Both the position numbers and the translations under genes were made by a program. The notes beneath the pieces are model-generated. The model searched no databases, was not told the DNA's origin, and saw only the letters and a program-made list of their open reading frames with translations. A stretch of DNA of 64,000 nt, from positions 1,154,900 through 1,218,899 of the forward strand of contig CAWAGP010000010.1 in assembly GCA_963781705.1 (NCBI GenBank), read 5' to 3'. The DNA comes from JALYGJ01 sp963781705. Its GTDB lineage: Bacteria; Chloroflexota; Limnocylindria; Limnocylindrales; CSP1-4. Below, in pieces: positions 37,883 through 44,952 of this stretch (position 1 is the first letter of the stretch; each line of letters begins with the position of its first letter).

Positions 37883-39013
37883 ATGTCCCCATCGAGCGCG
37901 ACCGACGTAACGAACGAAGGTCGACAGCAGCCGGCCGAGAGACCCGCCCCGCTTTCGCACGGCCAGCGGCCCACCCCAGCCAGTGGCATGTCCGCCGCGT
38001 ACCGCGGCGGGCCCATCAGCTGGCTCCTGCCACGGCTTGACGCTCTTCCAGAACGAGGCTGGGGGGTGATCGCCATCTTGGCGTTGGCTTTGGCAGCGTG
38101 GGGCAACGGCGTGCTGTGGGCCACCGGCGAATTGCCCGTTGGCACGATCGACGCCAACGTGATCATCGTGGCCGCCTACGCCCCCTACGGGCTGGCGATG
38201 TTGATGCTCGGCCGACACATCGCGTTGCGCGCGCTCGATGGGTTCTGGCCGGCGACGGGCTGGCCCGACAGCGACAGACAGGTATGGGCATACCAGTTCG
38301 AGCGCACTCCGGCGCGCATCGAGATGGTCGCGGTCGTCCTGGGGTTGATCGGCGGCCTGGCGGCGCTGATCGCGGCGCCAACCACGGTCGTGGCCGCTGG
38401 GTATGGGACCCTCGACTATTACCTCGCCAATATCCCCCTCTTCGTGGCGGGTTACACGGTGACCACGGTGGTCACCCTCATCTCGGCCAGATGGCTGCTG
38501 CTGGTGATGCGCATCCATCGCGAAGCGACGGCGGTCGACGTATTCGACCGCGCGCCGCTCTACGCGTTCTCACGCCTGACCGTCTTTGCCGCCCTGGGTG
38601 TCGTCGCAGCCGTCTACTACACGGTGACATTCAACGCCGCGTACCAGGTCGGTAATGTGCCCTCGCTGGCCTTCTTGGCCGTGGCTTTTGTCCTCGGACT
38701 GGCTGCGTTCGTGGTGCCACTGTGGGGCATCCACGGGCGGATCGTGCGCGAGAAGGAAGCGCTGGTGCGCGATGTCGAGCGGCGAGTTGACAGCATCGCC
38801 AGCGATCTCTACCGCGACATTGACGCCGGATCGATGGACTCAGCCAGCAAGTTCAGCGGCCTGCTGACCACCTTGGGCAGTCTGCGCGAGCGCATCGAGC
38901 ATCTACCCAGTTGGCCGTGGCCACCCAACCTCTTCCGGGGCTTCATCACCGCCCTGTTGCTGCCCATCATCGTCTTCGCCCTGACCCGTGTCATATCGAC
39001 CTACCTGACCTGA
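37883..39013 (+). CDS. Integral membrane protein, unknown
   Basis: 376 residues. After a polar N-terminus of about 50 residues there are six or seven membrane spans (GVIAILALALAAWGNGVLWA, ANVIIVAAYAPYGLAMLML, EMVAVVLGLIGGLAALIAAP, FVAGYTVTTVVTLISARWLL, LAFLAVAFVLGLAAFVVPLW, and a C-terminal FITALLLPIIVFALTRVIS). A cytoplasmic helix with EKEALVRDVERRVDSIASDL lies before the last span. No family is recognised. The start at 37883 follows GGGAG by about 12 bases. Confidence 0.7.
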   Translation: MSPSSATDVTNEGRQQPAERPAPLSHGQRPTPASGMSAAYRGGPISWLLPRLDALPERGWGVIAILALALAAWGNGVLWATGELPVGTIDANVIIVAAYAPYGLAMLMLGRHIALRALDGFWPATGWPDSDRQVWAYQFERTPARIEMVAVVLGLIGGLAALIAAPTTVVAAGYGTLDYYLANIPLFVAGYTVTTVVTLISARWLLLVMRIHREATAVDVFDRAPLYAFSRLTVFAALGVVAAVYYTVTFNAAYQVGNVPSLAFLAVAFVLGLAAFVVPLWGIHGRIVREKEALVRDVERRVDSIASDLYRDIDAGSMDSASKFSGLLTTLGSLRERIEHLPSWPWPPNLFRGFITALLLPIIVFALTRVISTYLT

Positions 39014-39165
39014 TCTGGCGTCTGCCACGGCAGCCCGCGAGCGGCCGCCGCGACGTTCGCTGCTCGTTACTTTGCGGGCGGCCTCACAATCGGTGGCTGT
39101 TATCCACGTTGATCGGGCCGCCTAAGGCAATCGAATGCTTGTGACAGGGCGTAGGAGGTGTGCAA

Positions 39166-39201
39166 ATGCACTGGCAGGATCGGGCCGCTCGCCCACGCTG
39201 A
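39166..39201 (+). other. Short ORF with strong ribosome binding site in 39014-39293 intergenic
   Basis: AGGAGGTG stands 5 bases before an ATG that encodes only MHWQDRAARPR and stops. The quality of the ribosome site is out of proportion to an 11-residue product. It could be a leader peptide or the start of a decayed gene. The rest of the 280-base gap shows nothing recognisable. Confidence 0.3.
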
Positions 39202-39293
39202 TGTCGCGCGGCCCGTTGAAGATCGCTGCTTTCATGCGCCCATCGAAGCACACAAGCGCGCCGGCAGGCAAGTGCCGACAACGTGCGTCGGTT

Positions 39294-39369
39294 TGGCGCC
39301 CCCGGAGAGATTCGAACTCCCGACGCAGGCCTTAGGACGGCCTCGCTCTATCCACTGAGCTACGGGGGC
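39294..39369 (-). tRNA. tRNA-Arg (CCT)
   Basis: Minus-strand cloverleaf: acceptor GCCCCCG with CGGGGGC, D arm GCTC...GAGC, anticodon stem AGGCC/GGCCT with loop GTCCTAA (anticodon CCT, codon AGG), T arm with GTTCGAATC, and encoded CCA at the 3' end. Confidence 0.95.
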
Positions 39370-39422
39370 GGGAGGCCGATTCTACGGTCCCGGCGAAGCG
39401 CCGACTAGAATCGCCCCGCGCG

Positions 39423-39704
39423 ATGACCTCTCCCCTTTCCACGCTCGACTTCTTCACGCGCGACGGCTGTCACCTGTGCGAGGACGCCCGAGCCGACCTG
39501 CAGCAGGTGCTCGAGGACCGCGTTAAGAGCGGCGATCCGATCGTCCGCGTGCATGAGATCAACCTCACCCGCGAGCCGCAATACGAGGAGCGCTACGGCA
39601 CGCTCGTGCCTGTCCTGCGTGTGCGTGACCACGAGCTGACACTGGCCCGCACCTATCGCACCATCGCCGAGTTCCTCGACCGCGTGCTCGGCCGGGCAGC
39701 CTAG
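39423..39704 (+). CDS. Glutaredoxin-like thiol protein
   Basis: 93 residues with the thioredoxin-fold opening LDFFTRDGCHLCEDARADL. The CxxC is CHLC, and the segment TLVPVLRV gives the cis-Pro. It belongs to the small glutaredoxin-like (DUF836-like) group. It stands 17 bases before ccdA and then tlpA on the same strand, suggesting a shared role in thiol-disulfide traffic. Confidence 0.85.
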   Translation: MTSPLSTLDFFTRDGCHLCEDARADLQQVLEDRVKSGDPIVRVHEINLTREPQYEERYGTLVPVLRVRDHELTLARTYRTIAEFLDRVLGRAA

Positions 39705-39721
39705 CGGCCCGCGCAAAACTC

Positions 39722-40447
39722 ATGGAGCTAACCCTCGCCGCGGCCATCTTCGCGGGCCTCATCTCGTTCCTGTCGCCATGCGTGCTGCCGGTCGTGCCCG
39801 CCTACCTGGGCCAGATCGGCGTGATCAGCGTCACCGCGCCAGCCTCGCGTTGGCGCGCCGTGCCGCACGCGATCGCCTTCGTGCTCGGTTTCGGGGGCGT
39901 CTTCACGCTGCTCGGCGTCACCGCCTACGTGGCCGCCGGGCCGCTGCGCGACAACCTGCCGCTGCTACGCCAGATCGGTGGCATCGTCCTCATCCTGCTT
40001 GGCCTCAACTTGATGGGCGTCCTGCGCCTGTCGCTGCTGGCGCGTACGTGGCGTCCCCTTGACCGCCAGGAGTTCGGCCGGGCGCCCCTCGGCGGCGCCG
40101 CGGCAAGGACCCCGCTTGGTGCGCTGACGCTGGGTGCCATCTTCGCTATCGGCTGGACGCCGTGTGTCGGCCCGACGCTGGGCGCCATCCTGACCTTGTC
40201 GGTCGTGTCGGCCAGTCCGCAGGTCATCCTGCTGCTGGCGGCCTACTCGCTCGGCCTAGGCCTGCCCTTCATCGTCCTCGCGCTGGCGATGGACGGCAGT
40301 GCGCGCTTCACCCGGCCATTCCTAAGGTACGGCCGCCAGATCGAGCTGATCGGCGGGGCGCTGATCGTGCTCATCGGCCTGGCCATCCTGTTCGACTGGT
40401 TGGCGATCTTCGCCAAGGCGTTCAGCTTCCTATGGCCGCAGGTGTGA
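39722..40447 (+). CDS. CcdA-type cytochrome c biogenesis / thiol reductant membrane protein
   Basis: 241 residues and six spans. The pattern ISFLSPCVLPVVPAYLGQI holds the first conserved Cys/Pro. The second is in FAIGWTPCVGPTLGAILTL. This is the DsbD-beta/CcdA core that carries reducing power from cytoplasmic thioredoxin to extracytoplasmic TlpA/ResA partners, as encoded next to it. Confidence 0.93.
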   Translation: MELTLAAAIFAGLISFLSPCVLPVVPAYLGQIGVISVTAPASRWRAVPHAIAFVLGFGGVFTLLGVTAYVAAGPLRDNLPLLRQIGGIVLILLGLNLMGVLRLSLLARTWRPLDRQEFGRAPLGGAAARTPLGALTLGAIFAIGWTPCVGPTLGAILTLSVVSASPQVILLLAAYSLGLGLPFIVLALAMDGSARFTRPFLRYGRQIELIGGALIVLIGLAILFDWLAIFAKAFSFLWPQV

Positions 40448-40460
40448 TGCGGGGGCGGCG

Positions 40461-41105
40461 GTGACGTCCGATCGCTGGCGCCGGCCGCTGGTCGGCCCGT
40501 TCAGCCTGCTCCAGCTCGCCTCGGTGGCGGCCGCGGTCGCCATCGTCGGCATCGTCCTGATCGCCCTGACCACGCCGCTCAACGGCTCGTCCGGCCAGGC
40601 GCTGCCGACGCCGGGTGCCGGCTTCGTGGCCGTCGGCCAAGCAACCAGCGGACTCCAGGTCGGCCAGCCGGCTCCGGAGCTGACCGGTGACCACGACGGG
40701 CAGCAGGTGAGCCTGACCGACCTGGACGGCAACCCGATCAGCCTCGCCGCCCTGCGCGGCCGCCCGGTATGGATCAACTTCTGGGCATCGTGGTGCCCGC
40801 CCTGCCAGCAGGAAACCCCGGTACTGCGCGACGAGTACGCGGCGCACCAGGCCGACGGCCTGGCGCTCGTTGCGATCAGCGTCCAGGAGACGACGCCCGA
40901 CGACGTACGCGCCTACGTGCAGCGCTACGGTCTCGACTTCACGGTCGGCTTCGACGCCACCTCGGCCATCTTCCACACCTACGACGCGTACGTGCTGCCC
41001 ACCCAGGTGTTCATCGACCGCGACGGCATCGTCCGCAACGTCATCCTGGGCATCGTCACGCGCGACCAGGTCGAGCAGGTCCTCGCGCCGCTGCTCGCGA
41101 AGTAA
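40461..41105 (+). CDS. TlpA/ResA-like thioredoxin-fold protein
   Basis: 214 residues: GTG start, one membrane anchor (LASVAAAVAIVGIVLIALT), a linker, then a thioredoxin fold with WINFWASWCPPCQQETPVLR (active CPPC) and VLPTQVFIDRDGIVRNVILG (cis-Pro). An extracytoplasmic, membrane-tethered thiol oxidoreductase, most likely reduced by the CcdA encoded just upstream. Confidence 0.92.
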   Translation: MTSDRWRRPLVGPFSLLQLASVAAAVAIVGIVLIALTTPLNGSSGQALPTPGAGFVAVGQATSGLQVGQPAPELTGDHDGQQVSLTDLDGNPISLAALRGRPVWINFWASWCPPCQQETPVLRDEYAAHQADGLALVAISVQETTPDDVRAYVQRYGLDFTVGFDATSAIFHTYDAYVLPTQVFIDRDGIVRNVILGIVTRDQVEQVLAPLLAK

Positions 41106-41125
41106 CCGCGTTCGCGCTTGCCGGG

Positions 41126-41291
41126 ACTTGCGCCGAACGCACGACCTGTCCCGTTCTGGCTCGAGATCCGGACCTCGCCCCTGCGCGGCAGCGCGAATTT
41201 GGGACCTGCTCGGGCCGAGTTCAGCGTGAGCCCCTGGCGAGCAGCCATGCCGCTGACAGTCGGCAGGACAGGTCGTGCGCCTGGCGCAAGT
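41126..41291. repeat. Miniature inverted-repeat element or long hairpin
   Basis: The two ends are inverted copies: ACTTGCGCC-GAA-CGCACGACCTGTCC at 41126-41151 and its reverse complement (with AGG in the middle) at 41266-41291, 23 of 26 bases matching. Inside is a second, shorter inverted pair (CTGCTCG/CGAGCAG). It carries no gene. Short CAAGTCCGCCGC-type direct repeats follow to about 41345. Could be a MITE, a REP-like element or a structured RNA between the convergent tlpA and MBL genes. Confidence 0.6.
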
Positions 41292-41358
41292 GCGCCGCCG
41301 CAAGTCCGCCGCTCAAGTCCGCGCCGCAAACTCGCTGCGGCGGTTCGCGCCTGCCGCG

Positions 41359-42219
41359 CTAGAGCAGCGGCTCGAAGCGGAAGCGGTCCCGGTCGGCGCT
41401 GAAGCGCCCGACGGGCTGCCGCGGCTCGTGTGACAGCACCACCGTCCAGCCCTCCTCGGCCGCTTGGCGGAAGAGTGAGGCCTTGACCTCCACGCTCGTC
41501 AGCGGGAAGTCGTCGAACGACGGCACCCAGCGCGGGTTGGCACTCCACGGCCGCATGCACAGGTCGCCGAAGAAGCCGACGGTCTTGCCGCCCGGCCCGC
41601 GGACGACGACCGCCTGGTGGCCACCGGAATGTCCGCCGGTGCGCACGACCGACACGCCCGGCAGCACTTCCTCGTCGCCGTCCGGCGAACCATCACGCGC
41701 CCATGGCTCGGCCACGCGCAGGTCGTCCTGCTCGTATGAGGCCTGCAGCCGAGGATTCGACCCCAGCGCGAATTTCCATTCGTCGGCCTGCGCGACGATC
41801 CGCGCGCGGGGGAAGGCGCGCCGGCCCTCGGCGGTCAGCAACCCACCGGCGTGATCGAAATGGAGGTGACTTAGAGCCACGACATCGATCGAGTCGGGGT
41901 CGAATCCCGCGGCGCGCAAAGACGGCAGGATTGGCTCGCCGGCCACTCCCCGCTGAGCGCGGTGATGTTCATCCATCCGCTCGCCGACACCTGTTTCGAT
42001 CAACACGCGCCCGGCCGGCGTCTCCACCAGCAGGCAGTTGAGTGCCTGGTTGAGCGTCGAATTCGGGTTGATCTCCGCCGCCACGAGCCGCTCCCACATC
42101 GTCCGCGGCACCGGGCCAAACGCCGCGCCGGCGTCCGTGGTGAAGGTGCCGGCCTGGACCAGGGCGATCGTCACGCCGTCGCCAAGGTCGGCGCGCCAGT
42201 CGACGCTTTCCGAGATCAC
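41359..42219 (-). CDS. MBL-fold metallo-hydrolase
   Basis: 286 residues of the metallo-beta-lactamase fold. The metal motif is SHLHFDHAGG (HxHxDH), with further ligands in TGGHSGGHQ, GFFGDLCM (Asp) and VVLSHEP. N-terminal VETPAGRVLIETGVG fits quorum-quenching lactonase/glyoxalase-like relatives. Substrate unknown. The start overlaps the dcd stop (ATGA). Confidence 0.9.
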   Translation of the reverse strand: MISESVDWRADLGDGVTIALVQAGTFTTDAGAAFGPVPRTMWERLVAAEINPNSTLNQALNCLLVETPAGRVLIETGVGERMDEHHRAQRGVAGEPILPSLRAAGFDPDSIDVVALSHLHFDHAGGLLTAEGRRAFPRARIVAQADEWKFALGSNPRLQASYEQDDLRVAEPWARDGSPDGDEEVLPGVSVVRTGGHSGGHQAVVVRGPGGKTVGFFGDLCMRPWSANPRWVPSFDDFPLTSVEVKASLFRQAAEEGWTVVLSHEPRQPVGRFSADRDRFRFEPLL

Positions 42220-43868
42220 GCGCCCTGGCCGCGCTTCGGGCCGCCCTTGGCGACCGCGCGCTTCGCGTCGTAATCCTTGTAGAACTGCGACGCGGTGGGG
42301 CTCGACTGGCCCTGGTATTTCGAGCCCAATTCGTGCGACCCGTACGGGCGCTCGACCGGGCTGGTCATCCGGTAGAACGAGATCTGGCCGATCTTCATGC
42401 CGCGATACAGCGCGATGGGCAGGTTGGCCACGTTGGACAGCTCGAGTGTCAGGTTGCCCTTCCAGCCCGGGTCGACGTAGCCCGCAGTCGAGTGGATGAG
42501 CAGCCCCAGCCGCCCTAGCGAGCTGTTATGGGTTGGGATGAATGATCTCGATACCAGGAAGAGGCCGCGTGGTGACGCCACCTGAATGCAGCGGACCGGG
42601 ACGGAGGCGACCTCGCGCACCACGTCGATGGCTCGGAATCGATGGAACCGTGCACTCGATGACTTCTGTCGAACGAGTTTACGTGTGAGCCGAAAGACCG
42701 GTCGGTCGGGTGTGAACTTGACGCGGTACTTGGGGCCATGATCGACGCCGTTCAACGTCGCCCGTCCGACCGACTTGACAGGCCGGAAACTCAAGCCGGC
42801 CGCCAGCTCCACAACCGCATCGGCCAGGTTCTCGCTGGTACTGGTGAACTCGCACCTTCCGGCAATATCGTCCACGAACCCGTCCGTGTCCATGAGGCCC
42901 TGCAGGAGCGCCAAGCGCTGGCCGACGCTGGCTTCGAGATAGGCGCGGGGTACGAACTTTCCGTCCCGCATCCCGATTTCGCGCAACTTGCTTGACAGGG
43001 ATTCATTGCTCGTGTAGCGACCATTCGCCGCGTTGCGGGTGTGGCCCACTCCGCCAATCCGGTAGAGGTGGGGCGCGTACCGCTGGCGCGCCACGGCATA
43101 GCCGTCGCCGCTGACCTGTTCAAGGATCTCAGGGTCGCAGCAGGTGATCTCCGCCTTGGTGGTGGTGCCGTCACCGAGCCACGCGCCCAGCGTGTACGGC
43201 TCGATCGGCAGGTCCAACCTGGGCGGATATTGCACTGGGCCAGCGATGGGAACGTGATGGTTCAGCTCCCCGTTGACCCGCATCGTGCGCGCGATCTCCT
43301 CAGTTGTCCGAACGGCGAACTCGCCGCGACCGCGCCTCCGCCCCCGCTTGTCGATCGTGACCCATTGATGCGAAGCGTCTGCCGTGACGCGCGTGCCGTC
43401 CGAAAAGATCAATTCGCGGCAAGGCCGACCAATCATCGGCGGCGTGGCAGCCATAACCGTCGTCGGGGCTCCTGTTTCGTCGAAGACGGCGTCACCGGGC
43501 ACAAGGTCGCCCATGGCGCGCCAGCCGCCAGGCGTCGGCACGGGCGTGTCGAGTGCGAGCGCCTTGCCCTCGATGCGCGCGACGAGGTCGTCGGGCAGTT
43601 CCACCCACTCGAGCGTCTGCCCGAGCACGAACTCGGTGGGATGGAGGATGAACTGCTCGTCCTCGTCGATCGACACCAGCTCCGTCAGGTCGGGCTGGGG
43701 CTTCCGGACGTCGATATACGGATAGCGGTTGTTGCGAAATACGCGGAAGTCGGCATCGAGGTGGAGGTCGACCGACGACGGCTGCAGGCAGTTCGCGTCA
43801 TACGGATCGATGCGCACGCGGCCGGCCTGCAGGGCGGCGCGGATGTCACGGTCGGAGAGGACGGCCAT
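42216..43868 (-). CDS. dcd: dCTP deaminase precursor containing an intein
   Basis: Deaminates dCTP; members of this type may also hydrolyse dUTP. The precursor is 550 residues: extein residues 1-102, intein 103-448, extein 449-550. The joined extein (204 residues) is a normal Dcd: QPSSVDLHLDADFRVF, ILHPTEFVLGQTLEWVELPD, then IEGK joined to SSLGRLGLLIHSTAGYVDPG, and GKYQGQ-like SKYQGQSSPT. The active-site Ser and Arg lie in SSLGR, so the enzyme is inactive until the intein leaves. It sits between nrdR and the MBL gene, consistent with nucleotide metabolism. Confidence 0.93.
   Translation of the reverse strand: MAVLSDRDIRAALQAGRVRIDPYDANCLQPSSVDLHLDADFRVFRNNRYPYIDVRKPQPDLTELVSIDEDEQFILHPTEFVLGQTLEWVELPDDLVARIEGKALALDTPVPTPGGWRAMGDLVPGDAVFDETGAPTTVMAATPPMIGRPCRELIFSDGTRVTADASHQWVTIDKRGRRRGRGEFAVRTTEEIARTMRVNGELNHHVPIAGPVQYPPRLDLPIEPYTLGAWLGDGTTTKAEITCCDPEILEQVSGDGYAVARQRYAPHLYRIGGVGHTRNAANGRYTSNESLSSKLREIGMRDGKFVPRAYLEASVGQRLALLQGLMDTDGFVDDIAGRCEFTSTSENLADAVVELAAGLSFRPVKSVGRATLNGVDHGPKYRVKFTPDRPVFRLTRKLVRQKSSSARFHRFRAIDVVREVASVPVRCIQVASPRGLFLVSRSFIPTHNSSLGRLGLLIHSTAGYVDPGWKGNLTLELSNVANLPIALYRGMKIGQISFYRMTSPVERPYGSHELGSKYQGQSSPTASQFYKDYDAKRAVAKGGPKRGQGA
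42525..43562 (-). mobile_element. Class 3-type intein with LAGLIDADG homing endonuclease
   Basis: 346 residues from ALALDTPVPTPGGWRAMGDL to VSRSFIPTHN. The first residue is Ala rather than Cys or Ser. Block B is VTADASHQWVT (T..H, with Trp after His), block F is VPVRCIQVASPRGLF with a Cys at the branch position, and block G is FIPTHN followed by Ser. Trp, Cys and Thr form the WCT set known for class 3 inteins. Between them are two endonuclease motifs, LGAWLGDG and LLQGLMDTDG, with the acidic residues kept. The frame is open, so splicing and homing may both be active. Confidence 0.88.
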
Positions 43869-43898
43869 CGGACCGATTATCGGCGATGGACGACCGAC

Positions 43899-44438
43899 TC
43901 AGCGCTTGGGGTAGCGCTTGCCCGACGAGCCACCCGGCGTGCGGCCGGCCGGGTGAGGCGGCGATTCGACCTCGCGCTCGATCTCCTCGCGCTCGGCCAG
44001 CAGCGAATTCACCTCGCGCTGCAGCTCTTCGATGTTCTCGTAGCTCTGGTAGACGCTGGCGAAGCGGATGTACGCGATCTGATCGATCTCACGCAGCGTG
44101 TCCATGGCCATCTCGCCGATGAGCCGCGATGGAACCTCCGATAGCCCGCGCGAGCGCAGCTCGGCCTCGATCTCCTCCGCCGCCTTGGTTGCCGCGTCTT
44201 GCGGCACCGGGCGGCGCGTCAGCGACTTGGCCAAGCCCGATGCGAGCTTGTCGCGGTCGAATTCCTCGCGCCGGCCATCACTCTTGACTACCGCGAGACG
44301 CGCCGACTCGATGCGCTCGTAGGTCGTGAAACGGGTGGCACACAGGTTGCACTCGCGGCGGCGCCGGATGGCCGCGTCATCGATGTCACGCGAGTCGACC
44401 ACGCGAGTGTCGCGTTCCCCGCAGCTAGGGCAGCGCAC
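43899..44438 (-). CDS. nrdR: Transcriptional repressor NrdR
   Basis: Zinc-ribbon and ATP-cone regulator of ribonucleotide reductase genes. The GTG at 44438 gives VRCPSCGERDTRVVDSR, the standard beginning. A TTG three codons upstream sits too close to the GGAGG. Zinc Cys pairs are CPSC and CNLC. The ATP-cone follows (VVKSDGRREEFDRDKLASGL to EIDQIAYIRFASVYQSYENI). The C-terminus has an extra polar tail. A palindrome resembling an NrdR box lies just upstream. Confidence 0.95.
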   Translation of the reverse strand: MRCPSCGERDTRVVDSRDIDDAAIRRRRECNLCATRFTTYERIESARLAVVKSDGRREEFDRDKLASGLAKSLTRRPVPQDAATKAAEEIEAELRSRGLSEVPSRLIGEMAMDTLREIDQIAYIRFASVYQSYENIEELQREVNSLLAEREEIEREVESPPHPAGRTPGGSSGKRYPKR

Positions 44439-44458
44439 GGACGGCAATCCTCCATTCG

Positions 44459-44506
44459 ACCACTACAGCTAGTGGTTCGGGCCAAGGTTACCACTAGATA
44501 CCGCCC
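44459..44506. promoter_or_regulatory. Candidate NrdR box(es) upstream of nrdR
   Basis: ACCACTA-CAGC-TAGTGGT (44459-44476) is a perfect 7-bp inverted repeat. Its 16-bp core CCACTACAGCTAGTGG matches the known NrdR box consensus (ACACwAtATaTwGTGT) at about 11 positions. A second CCACTAGATA begins at 44491, exactly 31 bp downstream, the three-turn spacing typical of paired NrdR boxes, but its right half is poor. It lies immediately before the nrdR ribosome site, suggesting autoregulation. Confidence 0.5.
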
Positions 44507-44544
44507 GTTAACGCCCTGGCGCGCGACCGGCGACAATCGCCCTG

Positions 44545-44931
44545 ATGTTCCAGGTCGATATCGTCGTGGCGCAGGCGGTCGCCTACGCGGCGACGGTCAT
44601 CCTGTGGGTCGCCGCCGTGGCCGTGCGCGCCGTCGAGTGGCGCGTCGTCGTGCGCGGACTGCGCAACGGTCTGTTGGCAGCGTTGGCCCTGTTCGCGCTC
44701 ACGACCGCGATCGTTGCGCTCGGCTACGCGGACCTGTCGATCGGTGTGACGGTGGGTGCCGTACTGGGCATCGGCTTCTTCTGGCTGGGCGCCACGCTCA
44801 TGCCGCTGGGCCTGCTCTTTCGCGCCACCGCCGCCTGGGTGCTGTATGGCTCTTGGGTGGCGGTGCCCGTCATCGTCGCCGCCATCGGCTTCGGGCTCGC
44901 GGCCTACCGCGCCGCCCAGCCGCCGTCCTAG
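44545..44931 (+). CDS. Small integral membrane protein, unknown
   Basis: 128 residues with four hydrophobic segments (AVAYAATVILWVAAVAVRAV, LLAALALFALTTAIVALGY, TVGAVLGIGFFWLGATLMPL, WVAVPVIVAAIGFGLAAYR). No family is recognised. Divergent from nrdR across the palindromic region, so it might share that control. Confidence 0.65.
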   Translation: MFQVDIVVAQAVAYAATVILWVAAVAVRAVEWRVVVRGLRNGLLAALALFALTTAIVALGYADLSIGVTVGAVLGIGFFWLGATLMPLGLLFRATAAWVLYGSWVAVPVIVAAIGFGLAAYRAAQPPS

Positions 44932-44952
44932 GGCTTCGTCCCTCGCCTGCTT

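Noticed and set aside
41106..41358. Protein gene between tlpA and the MBL gene
   Set aside because: Open frames there lack ribosome sites and motifs; the inverted-repeat structure explains the stretch better.
42216..43868. dCTP deaminase interrupted by a group I intron or an ordinary extra domain
   Set aside because: The frame is open throughout, with protein-level intein blocks at exact extein junctions.
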